64,000 bases of DNA from Tissierellia bacterium (GCA_012728295.1 JAAYFJ010000051.1:1-64000), one strand, 5' to 3'; shown: positions 29,841-39,638, counted from the stretch's first letter. Notes: generated from the letters alone by a model not told the origin. Numbers and translations: made by a program.

Positions 29841-31676
29841 CTATTTCCAAATATCTGGCATTAATCTCTGGACCGCTCTTAATGTAATGGAGGCTCCTTC
29901 AAAATAGCTTCTTCGTGCTAAGGCTACTGCTACTTGGTCCGTAATAATATTATCTACATCCATTCGAATTAATTTGTCCATTTTTTCAGCATCATTCACT
30001 GTCCACACGAACACCTGTCTACCTTGGCCATGTGCTGAAGAAATAAATTCAGTAGAAACAAATGTTTCTTCAACTATTAAAGCATCATAATCCCCAATAC
30101 TATCCGCATCTCCTCTAAAAAATACATCAATATATCCAATTACCTGTTCTGGTGATAGTTTTCTAACTTCCTCCAAGCACTCTTTATTGAGAGATGTAAC
30201 TATGCACTGATTTTCAAAACCGTTGGCTTTGATGGTTTTTACCACAATCTGAGCTAATTCTTTAGGATCTCCACCATATGGTTTTAGTTCAATATTTAGC
30301 TTAAGTCTCCCTTTAAAAGCTTTCATTACCTCATCAAGAGTCGGTACTTTTTCTCCTTTAAACCGTGTATCTAAATATGATCCAGAATCAAGTTTCTTAA
30401 TATCCTCTAACTTCATTTCCCCTGGAGTTTTCCTTACCCCAGCAGTTCTCATAAATGTTTTGTCATGTAGCAAAATCGGCACTTTATCTTTGCTTAGTTG
30501 AACATCAATTTCTGAGTAGTCAGCTCCCGATAGAAAAGCCTGGTTCATTCCCGACATGCTGTTCTCAGGATTAAAATTTCCATTGCCTCTGTGTCCAGTT
30601 ATCATTACACTATTATTCCCTAAAACAACTCCTTGGTTAACTGCATCATGGAGCATAAAAGTATAAACAATAAGATAGAGTAATAAAGCAATTGCAATAT
30701 ACTTTTTCCTCTTTAATAACAAACTTCCTCTATATTTAGGCTCAGGCAGTATTTCCCTTGCTGAGCTAATCTTAATATTATTTTTTTCAGCAAAATGACC
30801 ATATAATCCTTGCAGTAAAAGAATATTTCCCATTACTACAATAACCGATTTGAAAAATGGCAAAGCCCCAGCTATTACACGATGTATCGCAAGCATGAGC
30901 GGCAAAATAGCGCTCTTTTGAAGTGATACTATTAAGCTTTGAGAAAAACCACTAATAGAAAACACTAAAAAGTCTGTAATGATTGTTAATATTGCTCCAT
31001 TTATTAATAATAAGAAAAATACTTTAATAAAATTTCCTTTCATTATTTTTTTTGCCTTTACTAAAGCTTGCTTATAATCCAGATTTTCATGAAAAAAAGC
31101 TATAAAAATAAAACTCCTGCGTATATACAACTGTAAAAACCAAATCTGAAAAACAAGAAACATTATGATAAATATTACACGCTCTTGAATACCAATTAAT
31201 ATAAAACCTGGCAGAGCCATAGGTCTAATGAAAGTTGAAATGTTTCCGGTTAAAATAAATGCAAAAAATATCCAAAATATCATGGGTATATTCTTTGGTT
31301 TAAGTAGTCGTAATAAGTCGTGACCAACTCCTACTAATAAATTACGAAAGCTCAGCCTTTTTTTCGATTCTTTATTATAGATAATCATTAATAATGCAGA
31401 TATTTCAATTGAAGCGAAAAGCGTCATCCATATTAGTATTAGCAGTAAAGGAAAGATAACTACAGGTTTTTGAAATAATGACTTTAGCGTTTCTAGGTTG
31501 AAATAAGGCTTATCTGAGGATTCTCGCACGTAATGGAAAAGAAAACTAATTATCGGTTGTGCCAACAATATTGCTAAAAAACGATAGTAAAGTTCAAATT
31601 CTATTATTTCTCCTAGATTTTGTTTCTGTCTTCTAAAGTGACCAGTAATTGCTATAAACATTTGCTTTACTCTCAT
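29841..31676 (-). CDS. Membrane-anchored glycerophosphodiester phosphodiesterase
   Basis: A 611-residue protein. The first 340 residues form a GDPD-family membrane domain with about eight helices. The C-terminal half is the phosphodiesterase barrel, with catalytic HRGNGNFNPENS near 360, EIDVQLSKDKVPILLHD near 385-400, and KLNIELKPYG near 450. It hydrolyses glycerophosphodiesters such as deacylated lipids or lipoteichoic acid units, presumably at the outer face of the membrane. Start ATG at 31676 with GGGAGG upstream. It lies between two surface-protein genes and has a structured leader region. Confidence 0.9.
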   Translation of the reverse strand: MRVKQMFIAITGHFRRQKQNLGEIIEFELYYRFLAILLAQPIISFLFHYVRESSDKPYFNLETLKSLFQKPVVIFPLLLILIWMTLFASIEISALLMIIYNKESKKRLSFRNLLVGVGHDLLRLLKPKNIPMIFWIFFAFILTGNISTFIRPMALPGFILIGIQERVIFIIMFLVFQIWFLQLYIRRSFIFIAFFHENLDYKQALVKAKKIMKGNFIKVFFLLLINGAILTIITDFLVFSISGFSQSLIVSLQKSAILPLMLAIHRVIAGALPFFKSVIVVMGNILLLQGLYGHFAEKNNIKISSAREILPEPKYRGSLLLKRKKYIAIALLLYLIVYTFMLHDAVNQGVVLGNNSVMITGHRGNGNFNPENSMSGMNQAFLSGADYSEIDVQLSKDKVPILLHDKTFMRTAGVRKTPGEMKLEDIKKLDSGSYLDTRFKGEKVPTLDEVMKAFKGRLKLNIELKPYGGDPKELAQIVVKTIKANGFENQCIVTSLNKECLEEVRKLSPEQVIGYIDVFFRGDADSIGDYDALIVEETFVSTEFISSAHGQGRQVFVWTVNDAEKMDKLIRMDVDNIITDQVAVALARRSYFEGASITLRAVQRLMPDIWK

Positions 31677-31788
31677 AGCTTTCCTCCCTTAACTTTTATT
31701 AAACATGATAAGAATATGAATTATTTATATATTAATTTTTTTCAATTCATTACTTAATACATAATTACGGAATAATTTTACCCATAAA

Positions 31789-31842
31789 TACTATAATTCA
31801 AGCCCCTATAGTATTTTTGCAATAGAGACTTGCATTATAGTA
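31789..31842 (-). other. Imperfect stem-loop in the leader of the GDPD gene
   Basis: Arms TACTATAAT-T-CAAG and CTTG-C-ATTATAGTA enclose a 26-base loop, about 110 bases before the GDPD start codon. It is not followed by a clear T-run, so it may be a regulatory leader or processing site. The rest of 31677-32047 shows no gene. Confidence 0.35.
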
Positions 31843-32047
31843 TCTTGTTATCCATTATTTGTTAATAGTCAGATATACGCCCTTTTGTCACCTCTTAGCA
31901 AATGCATTTTACTATTTTGGCGTTCTTTTTAAAAAACACAATATATCATTTATCTTAATTTAGTAACGCACGAGGGTGTGCTTCTTTAAATAAATCTATA
32001 CTTATGATATTAAAATTTAGAATTGCTAGTACTGTTGCTTGTGGAAC

Positions 32048-32088
32048 AAAAATATCCATCGAAGGTTGTCCCCCGATGGATATTTTTG
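32048..32088 (-). terminator. Terminator of the SLH/Ig-like gene
   Basis: Stem AAAAATATCCATCG/CGATGGATATTTTT around a 13-base loop, 12 bases past the stop at 32100. Confidence 0.85.
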
Positions 32089-32099
32089 TTGTTAATGCT

Positions 32100-33662
32100 T
32101 TATTTTATATTTAATATAACTTTGGCTACTTTTGAATCAATTGCATTTTTAGTCGCATCTGTAACTCTGCAATATATTTGATACTCTCCAATCAAATCAA
32201 CAGATTGTGCGTTAACTTCTCTACGAATTGTTGCGTTGTTAGAGTTAGCAATTCTGCTATATGGTTCTTGACCATAAGATTCAGACCATTCATACGTATA
32301 TGGTTTTCTACCATTTTTTACACTTACACTAAAATCAAAGTACAACGAAGCTTCATCTGTTGTGAATGCTTGGCTTTGTGGCTGACTATCTATTGACAAA
32401 GGCACATAAGCAGCTCTTGTCACCGTTGCAGTATTCGAAACTACGTAATTGCCTTCTGCATCCGTCACTTTACATTCAATTTCATAATCTCCTACCATTC
32501 CCAACATAAAATCATGCACTTCAACTGTGACGCTAGGCTGATTAGAACCAACGCTTTTTGGTTGATCCCCACCATATCCGTCTCTCCATGCATAAGTATA
32601 TGGTTTTACCCCACCTTCAACGCCTATGCTAAAAGTAATACTGGAAGTTTCATATTCAGAACCATATGGTTGACTTTCAGGTTGCTTTGTGATTTTAAGT
32701 ACCTCGGTAATAGGCTTCTCCGCTTCAACTTCTACTATTAGTCTAGCTTCATTAGAAATTACAGATTTTCCGTCTTTATCACTTACAACGCATCGTCCTT
32801 TGAATGAATAAGCGCTAATATTAGAAGGAAGTGTAATACTAATTTTTTTAGTATTTGATCCCTTAATCAATGCAGTATCTTTTATATCTTCAAAACTATC
32901 ACCTTTTTTAATCTGCCATTGAAACTTTAATTCCTCTCCTTCAGCATCCACTTCGAAGCTTATCGTTTCGTTTGCTTTTCCTTTGACATCAACCGGATGC
33001 TTTGTAATCTTAAGCTCTTTTTTGGTAGTTGTTTCCTTTCCTATTGTAAACTTAACTCTTTCTTCTTTATTCATCATCCTGGTTAAGATTGCCGCTACTT
33101 CGCTTCTTTTAATATTTGATTCAGGGTTGCAATTATATTTATCATCTACTCCCTTTAATATTCCCGCCCTATATAATTTGTAGATAGCAGCGGAATTTTT
33201 GTGACTCATGGAAACATCTGGAATCTTTCCATCTTCTACAATATTAATAGGATCTAAGTTAGATAAAGCTTTTGCAAATATCTCCATATATCCTGCCCTA
33301 GTCGCTTTTGCATTCCAATCTAAATCTGAAGTTATTATACTATGTGCTTTACCATAGTCCACATACGATTGGTACCATGGGTTTCCGTTAGTTAATGTCA
33401 CACTCCCAGTGTTAACTTTTTGATGCATACATGCTGCCAATTTTATAGCTTCTGCATATGTTAAGTTGTCATCAGGTGCAAATAATTCCACTGTCTTTCC
33501 ATCGATTAAGCCCATATCACTGGCTAACTTAACGTCTTTTGAATACCAAGCATCTGGACTAACATCTTTAAACTTTGTTTCCACTGCTTTTCCAACTAAT
33601 GGAAATGCCGTTAACACTAAAACTAAGGCTATCGCAATACTAATAATTCATTTTTTCATCAT
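32100..33662 (-). pseudogene. SLH-domain surface protein with Ig-like repeats; TGA in signal peptide
   Basis: From the RBS AAGGAG and ATG at 33662 the frame reads MMKK, then TGA (33648-33650, codon 5), then IISIAIALVLVLTAFPLVGKA. This is a normal signal peptide apart from the stop. The mature protein has three SLH motifs (FKDVSPDAWYSKDVKLASDM; a second around PWYQSYVDYG; a third with KLYRAGILKGVDDKYNCNP). Three Ig-like modules follow with repeated ITKQP/ITKHP and SQPQSQ starts and WQIKKG / YAWRDGYGGDQP / YEWSESYGQEP. SLH motifs bind cell-wall secondary polymers. No alternative start with an RBS is visible after the TGA. Confidence 0.8.
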
Positions 33663-33692
33663 AATCAACTCCTTAAAAAATGTTTTACTCAG

Positions 33693-33851
33693 TTACTTTA
33701 GTAACCTAAATCCACCTATTATTGGAAGTTCTTTTGCTCTGCCGTTTGCTACATTTACTATGCCTATTATTGCTAGTTCCTTGAATAATATATACCCCAA
33801 ACTGAATACCTATAGTCTATAGGATACGCAAAATATTATTATAGACAATAC
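33693..33851 (-). pseudogene. C-terminal remnant of a small membrane protein (DUF4870-like)
   Basis: An open stretch ending at TAA 33693 reads YILFKELAIIGIVNVANGRA then KELPIIGGFRLLK. The pattern of a helix, IIGIVNVANG, and KELPIIG resembles the C-terminus of DUF4870/TM2-type membrane proteins. There is no start; a TAG interrupts the frame about 37 codons before the end, and further upstream is degenerate. A decayed fragment; the family assignment is tentative. Confidence 0.35.
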
Positions 33852-34153
33852 TCTCACGCAAAATCATATATTACTTCAACCAAGAGCCAAAACAAAAATT
33901 GATTTTTGATGTTGTTAATCTAATGCTATTATTGAAAAAACTCTATTGGTAGACTTCTTACTATATATTTCACTTATATTGTTATTCCAATAATCAGGCT
34001 ATAATAATAAAAATATATTATTAATTAATTTATAACATTACACTTCTAAACTAGCCTAATTATAAATTAATATTATTTACCTTTAACTCTATATTAAAAA
34101 GACTTCTACCATGATAGAATATATATGGCTATAATGAATAATTTGGAGGAACT
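33852..34153. other. AT-rich intergenic region
   Basis: No gene or clear RNA structure found. It must contain the promoter of the plus-strand ABC-F gene at 34154; a TATAAT-like hexamer precedes the RBS. Confidence 0.4.
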
Positions 34154-35698
34154 ATGAGCATATTACAAGTATCAAATTTAAACCACAGTTTTGGTGGCCG
34201 AGAAATACTTAAAGATGTTAATTTTCGACTGCTCAACGGTGAGCACGTAGGGTTAGTTGGCCCCAACGGCGAAGGTAAATCTTCTTTTTTAAATATTATT
34301 ACAGGTAAGCTGCAACCCGATGTAGGAACCATAGAATGGGCGAAACGCGTTCGCGTCGGATACTTAGATCAACACACTTATTTGCAAGAAGGCATGACCA
34401 TAAAAGATGTATTGAAAGATGCTTTTTCATATTTATTCGACATTGAAAAAGAAATTGAAGACATTTACTTGCAAATGTCTGATGTAGACGAAGAAAAAAT
34501 GAACTCCCTTCTAGAAACAGTTGGAATGTTGCAAGATATGCTGGAACACCACGATTTTTATCTCATTGATTCCAAGATAGAAGAGGTTTCGAAAGCTATG
34601 GGAGTAGATAAATTCGGTTTAGATAATCCCGTAAATGACTTAAGCGGGGGCCAGCGATCTAAGGTGCTATTGTGTAAACTATTGCTGGAAAAACCTGATA
34701 TCTTGCTGCTGGACGAACCCACTAACTACCTAGACGAAGAGCATATTGAATGGCTTAGGAGATATTTAAATGAATATGAAAATGCTTTTATATTAATATC
34801 CCATGATATAGGCTTCTTAAATTCAGTTATAAACCTTATCTACCATGTAGAAAATATGGAGCTAAATAGATATGTAGGTGATTACAACGACTTTTTGAGA
34901 CTTCACGAGGAAAAACAAAGGCAGCTAGAAGCTGCTTACAATAGACAGCAACAAGAAATATCACAACTTAAAGACTTTGTTGCAAGGAATAAAGCTAGAG
35001 TTGCCACTAGAAATATGGCTATGTCTAGGCAAAAGAAACTAGATAAAATGGATTTAATTGAATTGCCAAGAGAAAAGGCTAAACCTGAATTCAACTTTGA
35101 AAATAAATCTGCACCGGGCAGATTGATATTTGAAACTAAAGATTTAGTGATTGGATATGATAGGCCTTTGACGAGACCATTGAATCTAAGAATGGAGCGA
35201 GGTCAAAGAATTGCAGTAATTGGAGAAAACGGGCTAGGTAAAACCACGTTAATCAAAACCCTTCTAGGATTAATCAATCCTATCTCAGGCACAATAGAAA
35301 ACGGTCAGAATATTGAATTAGGATACTTTGAACAAGAAGATACTACTGATGGCACTAAGACAGCAATAGATGATTTGTGGGAAACATTTCCATCCCATAC
35401 TCAGGCGTCTATAAGAGCCATGCTAGCTAAATGTGGCCTTACCACTGCTAATATGGAAAGCCAGGTAATGGTTTTAAGTGGCGGTGAGCGCGCTAAGCTG
35501 AGATTGTGTAAAATTATGAACCATCCAACTAACATTCTAATACTTGATGAGCCCACAAATCATATGGACCCAGAAGCAAAAGAAGAATTGAAACGAGCAT
35601 TGAGAGAATATAAAGGCGGAATCTTTTTGATCTCACACGAAAGAGATTTTTATGAAGAAATAGCAACAACCATATGGCAGATGATTGATTTTAAATAG
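34154..35698 (+). CDS. ABC-F family ATPase, YfmM type
   Basis: A 514-residue tandem ABC ATPase without membrane segments, of the class acting on the ribosome. NBD1 has GPNGEGKSS (Walker A), LSGGQRSK and ILLLDEPTNYLD. The linker contains charged helices with ARVATRNMAMSRQKK. NBD2 has GENGLGKTT, LSGGERAK and ILILDEPTNHMD. Catalytic glutamates and H-switches are present in both halves. The start MSILQVSNLNHSFG and length closely resemble B. subtilis YfmM. RBS GGAGGAAC before ATG 34154. Confidence 0.9.
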   Translation: MSILQVSNLNHSFGGREILKDVNFRLLNGEHVGLVGPNGEGKSSFLNIITGKLQPDVGTIEWAKRVRVGYLDQHTYLQEGMTIKDVLKDAFSYLFDIEKEIEDIYLQMSDVDEEKMNSLLETVGMLQDMLEHHDFYLIDSKIEEVSKAMGVDKFGLDNPVNDLSGGQRSKVLLCKLLLEKPDILLLDEPTNYLDEEHIEWLRRYLNEYENAFILISHDIGFLNSVINLIYHVENMELNRYVGDYNDFLRLHEEKQRQLEAAYNRQQQEISQLKDFVARNKARVATRNMAMSRQKKLDKMDLIELPREKAKPEFNFENKSAPGRLIFETKDLVIGYDRPLTRPLNLRMERGQRIAVIGENGLGKTTLIKTLLGLINPISGTIENGQNIELGYFEQEDTTDGTKTAIDDLWETFPSHTQASIRAMLAKCGLTTANMESQVMVLSGGERAKLRLCKIMNHPTNILILDEPTNHMDPEAKEELKRALREYKGGIFLISHERDFYEEIATTIWQMIDFK

Positions 35699-35759
35699 AC
35701 TTATATGTGCATCTTATTATGTCTTTATATAATAGATAATATTAATGCTTAAACTAAGT

Positions 35760-35797
35760 AAAGCCAGCGAAAAGAGCGTTTCTTTTCACTGGCTTTT
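35760..35797. terminator. Bidirectional terminator
   Basis: Stem AAAGCCAGYGAAAAGA/TCTTTTCACTGGCTTT with T-runs on both sides, between convergent genes. Confidence 0.8.
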
Positions 35798-35811
35798 GAC
35801 CTTTTGATATA

Positions 35812-36204
35812 TTACAATAATTTGCTGAATGCATATGGGTAAAATAAATGGATTAGCAATAATACTATAACTACTACTGCCATTATTTTATGAGTATAAA
35901 AAGAATTCTTTTTCTTTTTCCTATAATATACTCCCCCAATAATCACTGTAAAAGCAATCGCTGCAAATAAGACTGTTCCTGTATGAAGTCTTATAGCTCC
36001 TAAAGCCAAGTATCCATGATATATAGAACTTCCAACAAGCGCTATCCCCAATGGTTTGTGAATTTTTCTAAATTTCTTAGTGATTTCTAAATAGTTTTTA
36101 TTCTTTGTTTTAAAAACATATTTATTCAATCTTACCATAATAAAGGGTGTAATCAGTACTCCCAAAATAATTACATTTAACCAGCCTAATATCTTGTAGT
36201 CCAT
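35812..36204 (-). CDS. Small multi-helix membrane protein with conserved-type histidines
   Basis: 130 residues with four predicted membrane helices (near 5-25, 47-70, 77-93, 105-125). Histidines lie at helix ends and interiors: KIHKPLG, IYHGYL, YTHKIM and LLIHLF. Four such histidines in a four-helix bundle are typical of di-heme b-type membrane cytochromes, so heme binding is a reasonable inference, not shown. It starts three bases after the cytochrome-b5-like lipoprotein ends, and the pair probably forms an electron-transfer unit. Confidence 0.65.
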   Translation of the reverse strand: MDYKILGWLNVIILGVLITPFIMVRLNKYVFKTKNKNYLEITKKFRKIHKPLGIALVGSSIYHGYLALGAIRLHTGTVLFAAIAFTVIIGGVYYRKKKKNSFYTHKIMAVVVIVLLLIHLFYPYAFSKLL

Positions 36205-36207
36205 TTA

Positions 36208-36576
36208 TCAATCAACTAGCTTCCCAACAACAGTCAAATCTTTCAGCTTGCTTACGCCATGAGGTGAAACCTCATTAATCTCTTTTGTAAGATCGTTTCC
36301 AGCTTCAAATCCATTGTGACCTCCGTCTTTCCACTGAGGAACTCCTGTCACATCATAGACGACACCATCTACGGCAATATATGCCGCTTTTCCTTCTTTG
36401 CCGTTGAACTCTTTCAGTTGTTCTTTTGTAAACTCTTTTTCTATTGTAGATTCTTGGGTTCCTTCTGAAGTTTGCTCAGTTGCCGTCTCCTCAACTTTCT
36501 CTTCTGTTTTTGCACTTCCGCAGGCAGTTAATGCCAATGCAAATACTATAATAAATATCAACCAGAATTTTTTCAT
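36208..36576 (-). CDS. Cytochrome-b5-like heme-binding lipoprotein
   Basis: 122 residues. A lipoprotein signal peptide with lipobox ALTAC places Cys19 at the mature N-terminus. A Glu/Thr-rich spacer leads to a cytochrome b5-like domain: FTKEQLKEFNGKEGKAAYIA, VDGVVYDVTGVPQW, then GGHNGFEAG and SPHGVSKLKDL. The two histidines (HNG and PHG) are positioned as the axial heme ligands. It would be anchored on the outer face of the membrane. Upstream partner of the small multi-His membrane protein, three bases apart. Confidence 0.82.
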   Translation of the reverse strand: MKKFWLIFIIVFALALTACGSAKTEEKVEETATEQTSEGTQESTIEKEFTKEQLKEFNGKEGKAAYIAVDGVVYDVTGVPQWKDGGHNGFEAGNDLTKEINEVSPHGVSKLKDLTVVGKLVD

Positions 36577-36691
36577 AATATCACCCTTTCTAGCTTAATT
36601 TACCCTGTTTTTTATTTCTATAAACTCTAACAAAAAAATAATGCATAGTTGACTAATCATTATTTAAAAATGGCTTTTTTATTGATTTTTC

Positions 36692-36720
36692 TTGGAGTTA
36701 TGAACAAATTGTAATATAAT
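36692..36720 (+). promoter_or_regulatory. Promoter of the YkpA-type ABC-F gene
   Basis: TTGGAG, 17-base spacer, perfect TATAAT (36715-36720). Confidence 0.6.
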
Positions 36721-36751
36721 AGCTAAGGATAATATTGAGAGGAGATACAAA

Positions 36752-38347
36752 TTGATTAATGTAAATAGTTTAAGTGTGCGTTTTCCAGACAAGGTTTTAT
36801 TTGATGATGTTAATCTAACATTTTCACCAGGGAATTGCTACGGAATAATTGGAGCCAACGGCGCTGGAAAATCTACTTTTTTAAAAATACTTTCAGGAGA
36901 AAAAGAAGCTAGTTCAGGAGATATATTTATTGATAAAAATAGCAGAATGAGCATATTAAAGCAGGACCACTTTGCTTTTGATGATTATCCTGTTATTGAT
37001 ACAGTGATTATTGGAAATAAACGTCTATACGATATAATGATTGAAAAAGATGCCATCTACTCAAAAGAAGATTTTACTGACGCAGATGGTTTAAAAGCTG
37101 CTGAACTAGAAGCAGAATTTGCAGAAATGAATGGTTGGGAAGCTGAATCCGAAGCAGGGGTGTTGTTGCAAGGATTAGGTGTTGATATTTCTTTACATGG
37201 AAAGCTTATGAAGGAACTAACTGGTAGTGAAAAAGTTAAAGTGCTTTTAGCACAAGCACTTTTTGGGAATCCCGACATTCTTCTGCTAGACGTGCCTACC
37301 AACGACTTGGACATCAAGGCCGTATTGTGGTTAGAAAACTTTTTGGCTTCATTTGAAGGCATAGTAATCGTAGTTAGCCACGATAGATACTTCCTTAATG
37401 AAGTTTGTACCCACATGGTAGACATTGACTTTGGAAAGATTAATATGTTTTTAGGAAACTACGACTTTTGGTATGAATCAAGCCAGTTAGCTTTGCAAAT
37501 GGCTAAGGATCAAAACAAGAAAAAAGAAGATAAAGTTAAGGAACTTCAAGCATTTATCGCAAAGTTCTCAGCTAATAAAAGTAAATCAAAACAAGCCACC
37601 AGTCGAAAAAAATTGCTGGATAAAATTACACTAGATGACATCAAGCCTTCTTCACGAAGATATCCTTTTGTAGGATTTGCATTAAGTCGTGAAGTTGGAA
37701 ACGAAATATTAAATGTTGAAAATCTTACTAAAGAATCTACCGATGGCATCTTATTTAAAGATTTAACTTTTAGAGTTAATAAAAATGATAAAATTGCATT
37801 TATCGGCAACGAGTTGGCTATTTCTGCGCTATTTGAAATATTAGAAGGAAAAGACGAAGAATTTGAAGGATCATATAAATGGGGGCAAACCATTACACAC
37901 ACATATTTTCCCAAAGACAACAATAGCTTCTTTGATAACTCAGAGTATAATTTAATCGACTGGCTAAGACAATATTCTGAAGAACAAAGCGAAATATATA
38001 TTAGAGGCTTTTTAGGAAAAATGCTATTCTCCGGAGATGAAGCTCTGAAAAACTCCAGTGTGCTATCAGGAGGAGAAAAAGTTAGAATGATGTTTTCAAA
38101 AATGATGCTAACCCCGTCCAACGTTCTAATCTTCGACCAACCTACAAACCACTTGGACTTAGAGAGCATTACTGCTGTAAACAACGGCTTAATTTCATTT
38201 AAGAGCAATATTTTGTTCACCTCAAAAGACCATCAATTTATTGATACCATCGCTAATAGAATCATAGAAATACTGCCCAATGGAAGCTTTAGAGATAGAA
38301 TGACAACATATAATGAATACATTGAAGAATTCTATGTAGGTCAATAA
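36752..38347 (+). CDS. Degenerate ABC-F ATPase, YkpA/YbiT type
   Basis: 531 residues, starting at TTG 36752 behind GAGGAG. The start INVNSLSVRFPDKVLFDDVN, FSPGNCYGIIGANGAGKST and LKQDHFAFDDYPV are YkpA-like. NBD1 keeps Walker A, but its signature reads LTGSEK and Walker B LLLDVPTNDLD, so the catalytic Glu is Val and the usual H of NHLD is Asp. NBD2 has GNELAISALF in place of Walker A (no Lys-Ser/Thr), a good LSGGEK signature, FDQPTNHLD (Glu to Gln) and TSKDHQF (H-switch to Lys). ATP hydrolysis is therefore doubtful, though the frame is intact. It may be a regulatory ABC-F or an early decaying paralog. Confidence 0.85.
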   Translation: MINVNSLSVRFPDKVLFDDVNLTFSPGNCYGIIGANGAGKSTFLKILSGEKEASSGDIFIDKNSRMSILKQDHFAFDDYPVIDTVIIGNKRLYDIMIEKDAIYSKEDFTDADGLKAAELEAEFAEMNGWEAESEAGVLLQGLGVDISLHGKLMKELTGSEKVKVLLAQALFGNPDILLLDVPTNDLDIKAVLWLENFLASFEGIVIVVSHDRYFLNEVCTHMVDIDFGKINMFLGNYDFWYESSQLALQMAKDQNKKKEDKVKELQAFIAKFSANKSKSKQATSRKKLLDKITLDDIKPSSRRYPFVGFALSREVGNEILNVENLTKESTDGILFKDLTFRVNKNDKIAFIGNELAISALFEILEGKDEEFEGSYKWGQTITHTYFPKDNNSFFDNSEYNLIDWLRQYSEEQSEIYIRGFLGKMLFSGDEALKNSSVLSGGEKVRMMFSKMMLTPSNVLIFDQPTNHLDLESITAVNNGLISFKSNILFTSKDHQFIDTIANRIIEILPNGSFRDRMTTYNEYIEEFYVGQ

Positions 38348-38350
38348 TAT

Positions 38351-38387
38351 AAATTCCTTGGCGTAATTTTTACACCAAGGAATTTTC
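38351..38387 (+). terminator. Terminator of the YkpA-type gene
   Basis: Stem AAATTCCTTGG/CCAAGGAATTT with TTTCTT after it, immediately past the stop. Confidence 0.8.
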
Positions 38388-38540
38388 TTATCCTATGTTT
38401 TCGTAATATCTAGCTATGTTTTTATTTACATATCCTGAAAAGAACTATATTTTATATTATGCTCCTTATATTCTTTTATAGCATATCTATAGCTATCTAT
38501 TCTGCACTGGGTTTTAATAGTTTCATAAACGCCCCCTATA

Positions 38541-39638
38541 TTAGTTGTTTTTTAACTCAAATCTCATTATAACCGGATTATGATCACTTAATTCAAATTG
38601 GAAATCCATATTTTCAACAGAAATAACCTTTATATTAGGAGAGGCAATAAATCCGTCTACTACAGAAATATACGTATCAGGAGAATCCTTAACATAAGCC
38701 TTGTTGTTTAGCCTATTGGACGGAATCTTAATATCATATCCCAAGGTCCAACTTGCTAATTCTTCAGGTAAATCAAATTTTCCGGGTCTCCACAACTTAG
38801 GATCTTCCGGATAAGGCATGCTTTCAATGTTTTCTTCAAACGCTTGGTTCCAATCTCCACATGCAATAACGTAGTGCCCCTTGGCGTATTCCTTTAATAA
38901 CAGCTCTGCTAAAGCATTTGTTTGAGCAACTTTTCCAGCTCCACTATCATATGCCTCTAAATGTAGATTTACCAAAATTAGTTTCTTATCAGAATCCTCA
39001 ATAGGTACTTCCGAAACCAACAAGCACCGCTTTAAGTTAAACATTCTAATTGGCCATTTAAAAGGAACTGGTAACGCTATTCTCTTGTTATTTTCAAGCT
39101 TGTATTTAGAAATAGTATAAACCCCTGATTTAACTTTCCCTATGGGACTACTTAGAGGGTAAGGTACATATGGCACATTAAAGTTATCTGCATATGCCGA
39201 ATTCCCATTAACTTCTTTTTCAATTTCAGATTTTTGATCAATAAAATAGCTGCGTTTTGAATTTCTATCTAGTTCTTGAAGACAGGTGAAATCAGCACCT
39301 ATTTCCTTTATTCTCGACAATATCCCTTCGACATTTTCCTCCACCATTGATTTTTCAGCAGGCATAGTAGTCTTTCCACCATCCATAAAAAAATCCTGCG
39401 AAGCATCTAAGCCTCCATAACCTACATTCCATGCCACCATAGAATACTCTTTGCCTAAACTAATATCTTTAAATTTATCATAAGCGACTACTTCGGCATC
39501 CTCAATTGTTTTTGGCTTCCATTCAATGATAGCGCTAAAAGCCAAGTATCCACCTAGCATAACAGCAATTATTAGCACGAAAACACCAAATATGGCAGTG
39601 ATTTTCTTAATATATCTTCCTTCTTTTTTGCTAGCCAT
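38541..39638 (-). CDS. Membrane-anchored endonuclease/exonuclease/phosphatase family protein
   Basis: 365 residues from ATG 39638 (GGGAGAGGG upstream; an ATG at 39653 has a weaker RBS). An N-terminal membrane helix (ITAIFGVFVLIIAVMLGGYLA) exposes an EEP-fold domain. Its metal-binding and catalytic motifs are MVAWNVGYGG, FTCLQELDRNS, LVNLHLEAYDSG, CGDWNQ and the C-terminal SDHNPVIM. Substrates in this superfamily range from DNA to inositol phosphates and sphingomyelin; the specificity cannot be read here. Twelve bases or so separate it from the upstream PHP gene end at 39666, suggesting cotranscription. Confidence 0.85.
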   Translation of the reverse strand: MASKKEGRYIKKITAIFGVFVLIIAVMLGGYLAFSAIIEWKPKTIEDAEVVAYDKFKDISLGKEYSMVAWNVGYGGLDASQDFFMDGGKTTMPAEKSMVEENVEGILSRIKEIGADFTCLQELDRNSKRSYFIDQKSEIEKEVNGNSAYADNFNVPYVPYPLSSPIGKVKSGVYTISKYKLENNKRIALPVPFKWPIRMFNLKRCLLVSEVPIEDSDKKLILVNLHLEAYDSGAGKVAQTNALAELLLKEYAKGHYVIACGDWNQAFEENIESMPYPEDPKLWRPGKFDLPEELASWTLGYDIKIPSNRLNNKAYVKDSPDTYISVVDGFIASPNIKVISVENMDFQFELSDHNPVIMRFELKNN

